64,000 nucleotides of DNA from Leucobacter allii (GTDB lineage: Bacteria > Actinomycetota > Actinomycetes > Actinomycetales > Microbacteriaceae): NCBI RefSeq assembly GCF_022919155.1, contig NZ_CP095045.1:124001-188000 (forward strand). Direction: 5' to 3'. The first letter of the stretch is position 1; every line of letters starts with the position of its first letter. Position numbers and translations under genes: made by a program. This document shows positions 56,604 through 64,000 of the stretch, one piece after another. The notes under the pieces were generated by a model. The model was not told the DNA's origin. It saw only the letters and a program-made list of their open reading frames with translations, and made no database searches.

Positions 56604-57935
56604 TTGAGCGAGACAACGCACACGGCGTCGATCGAATACGACGCGACGCAGGAACTGAGCGTCAAGGACGCGAACAAGGTCGCCCTCGGCGCCCTGATCG
56701 GCACCGCCCTGGAATGGTACGACTTCTTCCTGTTCAGCGCCGCCGCAGCCCTGGTCTTCAACGTCCAGTACTTCACGAGCGAGAACGCCACCGCGGCGGC
56801 TCTCGCCTCCTTCGCCACCTTCGGCGTCGGGCTCGCGGCGCGACCGATCGGCGGCATCATCTTCGGCCGCATGGGCGACCGCGTCGGCCGCCGCAAGGTG
56901 CTCATGATCACGATCGTCGGCATCGGCCTCGTGACCGGCCTCATCGGCCTGCTGCCCACCTACGCGGCCATCGGCATCGCCGCCCCCGTGCTCCTCGTGC
57001 TGCTGCGCGTGCTGCAGGGCCTCTTCGTCGGCGGGGAGTGGTCGGGCGCCATGACGATCGTCGTCGAGAACGCCCCCCTGCACCTGCGCGCCCGCTACGC
57101 GGCGATCCCGCAGATCGGCTCGCCGATCGGCACGATCCTCTCCTCGGGCGGCTTCTTCGTCATGACGCTCCTCTTCTCGCAGCAGAACTTCGACGCCTGG
57201 GGCTGGCGCATCCCGTTCCTCATCGCCCTGCCGCTGCTGCTCATCGCCGTCTACATCCGCTCGAGGCTGGAGGAGTCCCCGGTCTTCCGGCAGCTCGAGG
57301 AGTCCGGCGAGGTCGTCAAGAGCCCCGTCCTCACGACCTTCCGCGACAGTTGGAGGCAGATCATCGTGGGCATGGCGGCCGCGCTGCTCGGCGTCGGCGG
57401 CTTCTACCTCGTGACCGCGTTCTGCGTCTGGTACGGCGTGAACGTGCTCGGCTACTCCTCCTCGCTCATGCTCCTCGGCAGCATGGTCGCGGCCGCCGTC
57501 GAGATCCTGGCCCTGCTGTGGGGCGGCAGCCTCGGCGCCAAGTACGGGGCCAGCAAGGTGATCCTCTGGGGCGGCATCGCCTCGGCGATCGTCTCGGTCC
57601 CCGCGTTCCTCATGCTCTCCTCGGGCAACCCGGTGCTCGTCGTCGTCTCGATGACCCTCGCCGTCGCGGCGCTCTCCCTGCCCTACGCCGCCTCGGGCAC
57701 CGTGCTCACCGGTCTGTTCCCCGCGAAGACCCGCTACACGGGGGTCGGCATGGCGCAGAACGTCGCCGGCATGCTCTCCGGCTTCATCCCGCTGCTCGCG
57801 ACCGGGTTCGTGGCCGGCGCCGCCAACCACTGGTGGCCGGCTGCGGCGATGCTCGTCTTCCTGTCGCTCTTCAGCGCCGTCGCCGGCGCGATCGCCCCGC
57901 GACTGAGCGTGAAGCTCCCCGGCTTCAAGCACTGA
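56604..57935 (+). CDS. MHS-family MFS transporter
   Basis: 443 aa, 12 predicted segments, metabolite:H+ symporter family (ProP, ShiA, KgtP). Signature LEWYDFFLFS at about 37-46, FGRMGDRVGRRKVL at about 87-100 and RVLQGLFVGGEWSGA. Imports an organic acid or betaine. The TTG at 56604 follows CGGAGAGAAAC. First gene of the PucR-linked group; a strong hairpin follows, so it may be transcribed apart from the enzymes downstream. Confidence 0.9.
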   Translation: MSETTHTASIEYDATQELSVKDANKVALGALIGTALEWYDFFLFSAAAALVFNVQYFTSENATAAALASFATFGVGLAARPIGGIIFGRMGDRVGRRKVLMITIVGIGLVTGLIGLLPTYAAIGIAAPVLLVLLRVLQGLFVGGEWSGAMTIVVENAPLHLRARYAAIPQIGSPIGTILSSGGFFVMTLLFSQQNFDAWGWRIPFLIALPLLLIAVYIRSRLEESPVFRQLEESGEVVKSPVLTTFRDSWRQIIVGMAAALLGVGGFYLVTAFCVWYGVNVLGYSSSLMLLGSMVAAAVEILALLWGGSLGAKYGASKVILWGGIASAIVSVPAFLMLSSGNPVLVVVSMTLAVAALSLPYAASGTVLTGLFPAKTRYTGVGMAQNVAGMLSGFIPLLATGFVAGAANHWWPAAAMLVFLSLFSAVAGAIAPRLSVKLPGFKH

Positions 57936-57944
57936 CCGCTGTCC

Positions 57945-57978
57945 GACGGGCCGGTCCGGTGCTCCGGGCCGGCCCGTC
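57945..57978. terminator. Hairpin after the MHS transporter gene
   Basis: 15-bp stem 57945-57959 / 57964-57978 with one G-T pair and loop TGCT, 9 nt after the stop, followed by GTCTCCCC. Confidence 0.65.
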
Positions 57979-58033
57979 GTCTCCCCATCGCGCGATCCCT
58001 CGCGCACCGATCCCACGAAAGGACCTGGCGCAC

Positions 58034-59737
58034 ATGGCGCAGTCAGCCGGACACCTCATCGTCAAGACCCTCGAGACGCACGGCGTCGAACGCGTGTACG
58101 CGGTCCCGGGCGAGAGCTACCTCGACGTGCTCGACGGGCTCCACGACTCCCCGATCGAGACGATCGTCTGCCGGCACGAGGGCGGCGCCGGCTTCATGGC
58201 GCTCGCGGAGGGGCGGCTCACGGGACGCCCGGGCGTCGCCATGGTCACGCGCGGCCCGGGCGCCGCGAATGCGATGATCGCCGTCCACACGGCGTGGCAG
58301 GACGCCACCGCGCTCGTGCTCTTCGTCGGCCTCATCCCCGTCGCCGATCGGGAGCGCGACGCGTTCCAGGAGTTCAGCCTCACGGGGTGGTTCGGCTCGA
58401 CGGCGAAGCGCGTGCTGACCATCGACGATCCCGACCGCGCCGGCGAGCTCGTGGCCGAGGCGATGCGGGTCGCCGCGTCGGGGCGTCCGGGCCCGGTCGT
58501 CATCGGCCTCCCCGAGGATCTGCTGGTGCGCGAGACCGACGCGGCGGCGCCCGCCGCGATCCCGCCGGCACGCCCGCAGCCGGCGCCCGCCGAGCTCGAC
58601 GCGCTCGCGAGCCGTCTCGCCGGCGCGCGCCGGCCCGCCCTCGTGCTCGGCGGCGACGGCTGGCAGGCCGGGGAGGGCCGCGCGCTCCTCGCCTTCGCCG
58701 AGGCCGCGGGCATCCCCGTGTTCTGCGACTGGCGCGCCTACGACGCGGTGCCGCACGCGGGCGCGGCCTGGGCCGGGTGGCTCGGCTACGGCCGCGCCGA
58801 CGCCGTCGCCGCCGGCTACGCCGCCGCCGACCTCATCGTCTTCGTCGGCTGCGGCCGCGCCGATGTGTCGAGCGACGGCTACACCCTCGGCTTCGACGCC
58901 GAGACCGTGGTGGTCGGCCCCGATCCCGAGGCGACCATGCACGCGGGACGCATCGACCAGCAGATCCTCGCGACCCCGGCCGCCTTCGTCGCGGCGCTCG
59001 CCGACGTCGATGCCGCGCGGGCCCGCGGGTCGCGCGACGACGCCTGGATGCGCGGCCGCGCCGAGGCGCAGGCGCGCTTCGCGGCGCACCGCCCCGACGC
59101 GTCCGTGCCCGGGGTCCCCGGGTCGTCCGGCATCCCCGAGGGCCTCGCCGAGCCCGGCGTCGATCTGGGGATCGCCTTCGGCCTGCTCGACGAGCGGCTG
59201 GCCGGGGAGGCCGTGCTCGCCTTCGGCGCCGGCAACGCGACGATCTGGGCGCACCGCTTCGTGCGGCACCTCGCCCCCGCGAGCCTCGTGGGCGCGCGCA
59301 ACGGCGCCATGGGCCTCGCGGTCCCCGCGGCCGTCGCCGCGTCCCTCGCCTTCCCCGAGCGGCGCGCCGTCGCGGTGTGCGGCGACGGCGACTTCCTCAT
59401 GAACGGGCAGGAGCTCGCGACGGCGTTCGCCCACGGCGGCGCACCGCTCGTGATCGTGGTCGACAACGGCGTGTACGGCACCATCGTGCAGCACCAGGAA
59501 CGGCACTACCCCGGGCGCCCCTCGGGCACGCGCATGGCGAACCCCGACTTCGCCGGATGGATGCGCAGCTTCGGCGGCCACGGCGAGCGCGTCGAGCGCA
59601 CCGAGGACGTCGAAGCCGCACTCGATCGCGCGCTCGCCGCCGACGGCCCCGCGCTGCTCCACCTCATCATCGACGCGGCCGTGATGCCCCCGGCCTCCTC
59701 CGAGATCGCCGCGGCCGACGCGGGGGTCTCCGCATGA
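58034..59737 (+). CDS. Thiamine diphosphate enzyme (acetolactate synthase/benzoylformate decarboxylase type)
   Basis: 567 aa three-domain ThDP enzyme. Activating glutamate E49 in CRHEGGAGFMA, a middle domain around GGDGWQAGEGRALLAF, and the ThDP/Mg motif GDGDFLMNGQELATAF ending DNGVYGTI. It decarboxylates or carboligates a 2-oxo acid; the true substrate is not evident. Start ATG with GAAAGGACC. The stop overlaps the amidohydrolase start (ATGA), so the two probably act in one pathway. Confidence 0.87.
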   Translation: MAQSAGHLIVKTLETHGVERVYAVPGESYLDVLDGLHDSPIETIVCRHEGGAGFMALAEGRLTGRPGVAMVTRGPGAANAMIAVHTAWQDATALVLFVGLIPVADRERDAFQEFSLTGWFGSTAKRVLTIDDPDRAGELVAEAMRVAASGRPGPVVIGLPEDLLVRETDAAAPAAIPPARPQPAPAELDALASRLAGARRPALVLGGDGWQAGEGRALLAFAEAAGIPVFCDWRAYDAVPHAGAAWAGWLGYGRADAVAAGYAAADLIVFVGCGRADVSSDGYTLGFDAETVVVGPDPEATMHAGRIDQQILATPAAFVAALADVDAARARGSRDDAWMRGRAEAQARFAAHRPDASVPGVPGSSGIPEGLAEPGVDLGIAFGLLDERLAGEAVLAFGAGNATIWAHRFVRHLAPASLVGARNGAMGLAVPAAVAASLAFPERRAVAVCGDGDFLMNGQELATAFAHGGAPLVIVVDNGVYGTIVQHQERHYPGRPSGTRMANPDFAGWMRSFGGHGERVERTEDVEAALDRALAADGPALLHLIIDAAVMPPASSEIAAADAGVSA

Positions 59738-61392
59738 AGCTCGATCTCGTCGTCCGTGCCGCCCGGATCCTGACCCTCGACCCGGAGCGCCCCGTGGCCA
59801 CGGCCCTCGGCGTCCTGGGCGATCGCATCGTCGGCTTCGACGAGGAGATCGCCGGGCTCGAGGCGCTGCGCACCGAGGACTTCGGCGACGCGACGGTCAC
59901 TCCCGGGCTCATCGACGCCCATTGCCACACGGCGTGGTGGGGCCTCGGCCTCGCCGCGATCGACCTCGCCGCCGCGCGCGGCCTCGACGAGCTCTACGCG
60001 ATGATCGCTGCCGAGGTCGCCCGGCTCGATGCGCTCGGAGACGCGGATGCCTGGGTGCACGGGACCGGCTTCAACCAGTCGCATCACGACGGCGCCTTCC
60101 CCGACATCGCACGTCTGGACGAACTCACGGGGAACCGGCCGCTGTACCTGCGGCACACTTCGGGGCACGCCTCCATCACGAATTCCGCCACGCTGCGCCT
60201 CGTCGGCGCGCTCGATCCCGGCTTCGCCGATCCGGTCGGGGGCGTCGTGGTCCGGGACGCCGCGGGCCGCCCGACCGGGCTCGTCGAGGAGGCCGCGCAG
60301 GGCCTCGTGCAGGCGCTGCTGCTGCCCTACTCGACCGAGCGGCTCGTCGACGCGCTCGAGGCGGCCACCTCCCGGTACGCCGCCCAGGGCATCACGAGCT
60401 TCACCGAGGCGGGCGTCGGCGGCGGCTGGATCGGCCACAGCCCCATCGAGGTCGCCGCGTATCAGGCGGCCGCCGAGAGCGGCAGGCTCCACGCGCGAGC
60501 GCAGCTCATGCCGGCGATCGACGCGCTGCGGCCGCTCGCCGGCCACGCCGCCGACTTCGCCCGCGAGGGCGCCGGCGCCGGGCTCGATCTCGGCATCCGC
60601 TTCGGCTTCGGCGACGAGCTCGTGCGCTTCGGGCACGTCAAGGTGTTCCTCGACGGCTCGCTGCTGGGCGCGACGGCCGCGGTCACCGAGGACTACTGCG
60701 GGCACGAGCACAACACGGGGTACCTCCTCGACGAGCCGGCCGTGTACCGGGAACGCGCGCTCGCGGCGTACCGGTCCGGCTGGCCGCTCGCCCTCCACGC
60801 CATCGGCGACGCCGCGATCGATCTCGCCCTCGATGTGATCGAGGAGGCGCAGGAGCGCTACGGCGCGCGTGCCGTGCCGTGCCGCATCGAGCACTTCGGG
60901 ATCGCGCGGCCGGATCAGGTCGAGCGCGCCGCGCGGCTCTCGATCGCGGTCACCCCGCAGGCCGGCTTCATCGGCCCGCTCGGCGACCAGATGGCGGCCC
61001 GGGTGGGCGCCGAGCGCGAGTCGTGGCTCTACCGCGGCCGCTCGGTCATCGACGCGGGGATCCTGCTCGCGGGCTCCTCGGATCTGCCCGTCGCCGACAA
61101 CGACCTGCGCCGCGGCATGCAGGCGGCCGTGGATCGGCGCACCGACAGCGGGGCCGTCCTCGGCGCCGCGGAGGCGATCACGCCGGAGGAGGCGCTGCGC
61201 ACCCACACGGAGTGGGCCGCGCGCGCCACGGGGCAGATCGCCGACAAGGGCACGCTCGAGCGCGGCAAGCTCGCCGACCTCACGGTGTTCTCCGCCTCGC
61301 CGCTCACCGCTCCGCGGATCGACGAGCTCGAGATCGTCGCCACCGTGCTCGGCGGCGCGCTGAGCCACGACGCGCGATCCGCCGCGTCCTGA
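59734..61392 (+). CDS. Amidohydrolase 3 family (YtcJ-like) hydrolase
   Basis: 552 aa. Composite urease-like barrel with metal ligands H63 and H65 (IDAHCHT), a carboxylated-lysine candidate in FGHVKVFLDGSLLGA, LHAIGDAAID, CRIEHFGIA and GSSDLPV, then AARATGQIADKGTLERGKLAD at the C-terminus. Hydrolyses a C-N bond in an amide, carbamate or cyclic compound. Co-translated with the ThDP enzyme. Confidence 0.88.
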   Translation: MKLDLVVRAARILTLDPERPVATALGVLGDRIVGFDEEIAGLEALRTEDFGDATVTPGLIDAHCHTAWWGLGLAAIDLAAARGLDELYAMIAAEVARLDALGDADAWVHGTGFNQSHHDGAFPDIARLDELTGNRPLYLRHTSGHASITNSATLRLVGALDPGFADPVGGVVVRDAAGRPTGLVEEAAQGLVQALLLPYSTERLVDALEAATSRYAAQGITSFTEAGVGGGWIGHSPIEVAAYQAAAESGRLHARAQLMPAIDALRPLAGHAADFAREGAGAGLDLGIRFGFGDELVRFGHVKVFLDGSLLGATAAVTEDYCGHEHNTGYLLDEPAVYRERALAAYRSGWPLALHAIGDAAIDLALDVIEEAQERYGARAVPCRIEHFGIARPDQVERAARLSIAVTPQAGFIGPLGDQMAARVGAERESWLYRGRSVIDAGILLAGSSDLPVADNDLRRGMQAAVDRRTDSGAVLGAAEAITPEEALRTHTEWAARATGQIADKGTLERGKLADLTVFSASPLTAPRIDELEIVATVLGGALSHDARSAAS

Positions 61393-61471
61393 CCGTCGCC
61401 CGCAGATCCGCACGACCCGATCCCGAACCGCCACTCCCGCAACGACCCCCGCCGCCCCGAAAGGACGACCC

Positions 61472-62734
61472 ATGACGCAGCAGCACGACGACGCCTTCCT
61501 CGCCGACTGGGCGGTGCACTCCCGCTTCGGCGCGGTGCCCGGCACGAACGGCGTCGACCGCCAGGCGGCCTCCGCCGCCGACGGCGAGCAGCGCGCCTGG
61601 TTCGCCGAGCTGCTCGAGTCGCACGGCTTCACGGTGCACCGCGACCGGATCGGCAACCAGTTCGGGCTGCTCGAGCTCGTGCCCGGAGCGCCGTACGTGC
61701 TCACGGGCTCGCACATGGACTCGCAGCCGACCGCCGGGCGCTTCGACGGCGCGTACGGGGTCATGGCCTCGGCGCACGCCTGCATCCGCGCCGCCGAGGA
61801 GCTCCGCGCCGCGGGCGAGACCCCCCGCCACAACCTCGCGGTCGTGAACTGGTTCAACGAGGAGGGCTCGCGCTTCAAGCCCTCGATGATGGGCAGCAAC
61901 GTGTTCACGGGGAAGTCCGAGCTGGAGGAGGCGCTCGCGACGCGCGATCCGCGCGGCGTCACCGTGCGCGAGGCGCTCGACGCCCTCGGGGAGCGCGGCG
62001 ACGCCGACGTCTTCGCCGCGGGCGGGCGGGAGCTCGCCTCCTACGCCGAGATCCACGTGCAGCAGGGCCGGAGCATGGAGGAGGAGGGTGTCACGATCGG
62101 CCTCGTGAACGCCACCTGGGCCGCGCACAAGTTCGACTTCGTCGTGCGGGGCGAGCAGGCGCACAGCGGATCGACGCTCATGGCGGATCGTCGCGACGCG
62201 CTGCTCGGAGCCGCCCGACTGGTGGTCGCGGCGCGCGAACTGGTCGACGAGTTCGAGCCGGGGCAGCTGCACACCGCCTGCGGCGAGCTGAACGTCTACC
62301 CGAACTCCCCCGTCGTCGTGGCGAGCGAGGTGCGGCTGCTGCTCGACCTGCGCTCGCCGAGCGCGGAGGTCATCGCCGCGGCGCACGCCTCGCTCATGCG
62401 CACGATCGAGCGGGTGCAGCGCGAGGACCGGGTGGAGATCGGGATCGTCGCCGAGCACAGCTGGGACCAGAACCCCTACGCCGAGGCCGGGGTTGAGCTG
62501 GCCCGCGAGGTCGCCGAATCGCTCGGCCTCGCCCACGACCGGGTGATGACGGTGGCGGGGCACGACTCCACCAACATGAAGGACGTCGTGCCGACCGTGA
62601 TGCTCTTCGTGCCGAGCGTGAACGGCGTGTCCCACAACCTCGACGAGCACACCCGCGACGAGGATCTCCTCGCCGGAGTCGCGCATCTCACCGGCGTGAT
62701 CCGCCGTCTCGCCGCGGGCGCCCTCGCGGACTGA
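61472..62734 (+). CDS. M20-type N-carbamoyl amino acid hydrolase/allantoate amidohydrolase family
   Basis: 420 aa. Metal ligands H81 and D92 (TGSHMDSQPTAGRFDGAYGV), E128-E129 (NWFNEEGSRF), a dimerisation-domain stretch (QAHSGSTLMADRRDALLGAA) and late MTVAGHDSTNMK histidine. Length fits N-carbamoyl-L-amino-acid or ureido-acid hydrolases, which release NH3 and CO2 from a carbamoyl group. Start ATG with GAAAGGACGACCC. Near a PucR-type regulator, this favours a ureide, pyrimidine or hydantoin-like nitrogen source. Confidence 0.88.
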   Translation: MTQQHDDAFLADWAVHSRFGAVPGTNGVDRQAASAADGEQRAWFAELLESHGFTVHRDRIGNQFGLLELVPGAPYVLTGSHMDSQPTAGRFDGAYGVMASAHACIRAAEELRAAGETPRHNLAVVNWFNEEGSRFKPSMMGSNVFTGKSELEEALATRDPRGVTVREALDALGERGDADVFAAGGRELASYAEIHVQQGRSMEEEGVTIGLVNATWAAHKFDFVVRGEQAHSGSTLMADRRDALLGAARLVVAARELVDEFEPGQLHTACGELNVYPNSPVVVASEVRLLLDLRSPSAEVIAAAHASLMRTIERVQREDRVEIGIVAEHSWDQNPYAEAGVELAREVAESLGLAHDRVMTVAGHDSTNMKDVVPTVMLFVPSVNGVSHNLDEHTRDEDLLAGVAHLTGVIRRLAAGALAD

Positions 62735-62794
62735 GCGCGGCCCGTGGCCCGCGGCCCGCGGACGCGCCGGCCGCCGAAGGCCCGCGCGGGCGCC

Positions 62795-64000
62795 TCAGCC
62801 GCCGAACAGGCGGGCCGGGTGCGCGACGCGCCACCAGAAGCCCGGTTCGGCGATCTCCGCGGTGGTCACGACGGGCACGTCCCCGTCGCCGCTCGGCGCG
62901 GCCACGGCGACGGTGCCCGCGCGCTGCCCGGCGTCCCCGATCCGGAGCTCCGCGAGGGTCGCCGTGCGCGTCGCGGACTCCCCGGGGATGAGCACGGCCT
63001 CCGCGGCGCCTGCGGCGACGAGCGGCACGCGGAGCCCGTCGACCGTCGTCGCGACGCCGATCTCCTCGCCGGCCGCGACCACGTCGATCGCCTGCGGCGC
63101 CGCGTCGAGCGCCGCGAGCACGGCGACGCTGTCGGCGAAGCGCGCGTTCGCGGTGTCGCGCCCGAGCACCACGGCGAGCTTCACGAGCGCGCGTCCCGAC
63201 GCCTCGCCCGCCTGGGCGGAGGCGAGGTTGTACCCCGCGATGCTCGTGCGGCCGGTCTTGAGCCCCCGGATGTCGGGGAGCGCGCCGAAGAGCGGATTGG
63301 TGCTCTCGACGGTGCCGATGCCCCACGGCAGGTCCGCCTCGGGCATCGACACGATCTCGGCGACGGTCTCGTCGCCGAGGGCCAGTCTGGCCACGCGCAG
63401 CACGTCGGCGGGGGACGCCGCATTGCGCTCGTCCATGCCCGTCGGTTCGAAGAGCGTGAGCGAGTCGAGGCCGTGGCGCTGCGCCCAATCGTCGACGGCC
63501 GCGACGAAGCTCGCGGTGTCGCCGAACACCGAGGCGGCGTAGGCCGCGGCGAAGTCGTTGGCCGAGGGGATCAGCGCGAGCATGAGCATCTGGCGCGTCG
63601 TGACCTCGGTGCCGACCGGGATCGGGTAGGCGACCCCGTCCTCGGCGAGGTACTCCTCCGTGCGCTCCCGATCCTCGGCCGTCCATACGTGCACCGGCCC
63701 CTCGGAGCCGGCCTCCAGCGGCGCGGCCTCGAGCGCGACGAGCACGGTCACGAGCTTCGAGATGCTCGCGATGGGCGCAGGCTCCTCGGAGTTCGCCCAG
63801 ATCTCCTCGCCGTCGAGCCAGCCGGCGGCCGTGGGGCGGGGCTGCGCATCCACCGCCGCCTGCACCGCGGCCGGATCGGCGTCGATGCGCTGCTCGGCCG
63901 CCCCCGAGACCGCGAGCGCGGGCGCGGGCAGCGGTGCGAGCGCGCAGGCCGCCGCGTAGCCGCCGACGAGCAGCGCCGCGAGGGCCGTGAGCGTCGCCGC
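62795..64000 (-). CDS. D-alanyl-D-alanine carboxypeptidase (partial)
   Basis: The reading frame runs off the right edge; 401 codons plus stop are inside. An alanine/leucine-rich segment at the edge (TALAALLVGGYAAACALAP) is the end of a signal or anchor helix. The serine-peptidase S11 motifs are present: SISK (SxxK), SAND (SxN) and KTGRTS. It trims peptidoglycan pentapeptides outside the membrane. The true start lies beyond the window; an internal GTG at 63865 would remove the signal. Confidence 0.9.
   Translation of the reverse strand, partial: AATLTALAALLVGGYAAACALAPLPAPALAVSGAAEQRIDADPAAVQAAVDAQPRPTAAGWLDGEEIWANSEEPAPIASISKLVTVLVALEAAPLEAGSEGPVHVWTAEDRERTEEYLAEDGVAYPIPVGTEVTTRQMLMLALIPSANDFAAAYAASVFGDTASFVAAVDDWAQRHGLDSLTLFEPTGMDERNAASPADVLRVARLALGDETVAEIVSMPEADLPWGIGTVESTNPLFGALPDIRGLKTGRTSIAGYNLASAQAGEASGRALVKLAVVLGRDTANARFADSVAVLAALDAAPQAIDVVAAGEEIGVATTVDGLRVPLVAAGAAEAVLIPGESATRTATLAELRIGDAGQRAGTVAVAAPSGDGDVPVVTTAEIAEPGFWWRVAHPARLFGG

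Overview
The window comes from a high-GC (roughly 70%) actinobacterium. GTG and TTG starts are common, neighbouring genes overlap by ATGA/GTGA/TGATG, and several starts sit so close to a -10 hexamer that they look leaderless. The actinobacterial menC/menB pair and the many SsuABC-, Rbs- and Liv-type importers fit Micrococcales/Microbacteriales, but genus cannot be fixed from the sequence. No rRNA, tRNA, CRISPR array, transposase or integrase was seen.

Regions. (1) 1-1814: end of an SDR gene, a PaaK-like CoA ligase and a coupled thioredoxin. (2) 1951-5547 (-): a type I extradiol dioxygenase with GalD, LigK/GalC and GalB homologues, i.e. the lower half of gallate-type meta cleavage (4-oxalomesaconate to pyruvate and oxaloacetate). 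(3) 5719-7122: first LigM-like O-demethylase. (4) 7194-16358: MarR1, an acyl-CoA operon (MaoC, SDR, ligase, amidohydrolase, acyl-CoA dehydrogenase) and an SsuABC-type importer; MarR1 probably controls both through a shared 17-nt site. (5) 16516-18944: LysR and a divergent LigM paralogue with an altered pocket. (6) 19618-27577: MarR2 and an operon holding a CYP199A-like P450, a second SsuABC-type importer, a dihydroxyacetone kinase and a VanB-type reductase. (7) 27600-39085: MarR3 and a split transketolase followed by a Zn-dehydrogenase, ribose-type importer, two SDRs, a TIM-barrel epimerase and an aldehyde dehydrogenase. (8) 39282-45068: a 6PGDH-like protein and a complete Liv-type importer. 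(9) 45216-50426 (-): metF-purU-ligM, then PadR-folE and GntR. (10) 51081-55273: menC, a VIT-family transporter, menB and an MFS exporter (housekeeping). (11) 55278-62734: PucR-type regulator and an MHS transporter/ThDP enzyme/amidohydrolase/M20 hydrolase operon. (12) 62795-64000: D-Ala-D-Ala carboxypeptidase, running off the end.

Taken together, 1-50.4 kb reads as a catabolic island for methoxylated, lignin-derived aromatic acids. Importers bring in the acids. O-methyl groups are removed by a P450 (product formaldehyde) or by LigM-type methyl transfer to tetrahydrofolate. MetF, PurU and FolE service the folate pool, and GalBCD handle a ring-cleavage product. Dihydroxyacetone kinase in the P450 operon and a transketolase in the next operon suggest that formaldehyde could be fixed by a dihydroxyacetone route; this is inference and the most interesting idea here.

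Non-coding structure is rich. Five dispersed copies of one roughly 60-nt palindrome show compensatory base changes between copies. Near-perfect operator palindromes lie beside MarR1, MarR3, GntR, PucR, metF and the Liv operon. There are also a 61-bp tandem duplication and a 23-bp triplication at the 3' end of lysR.
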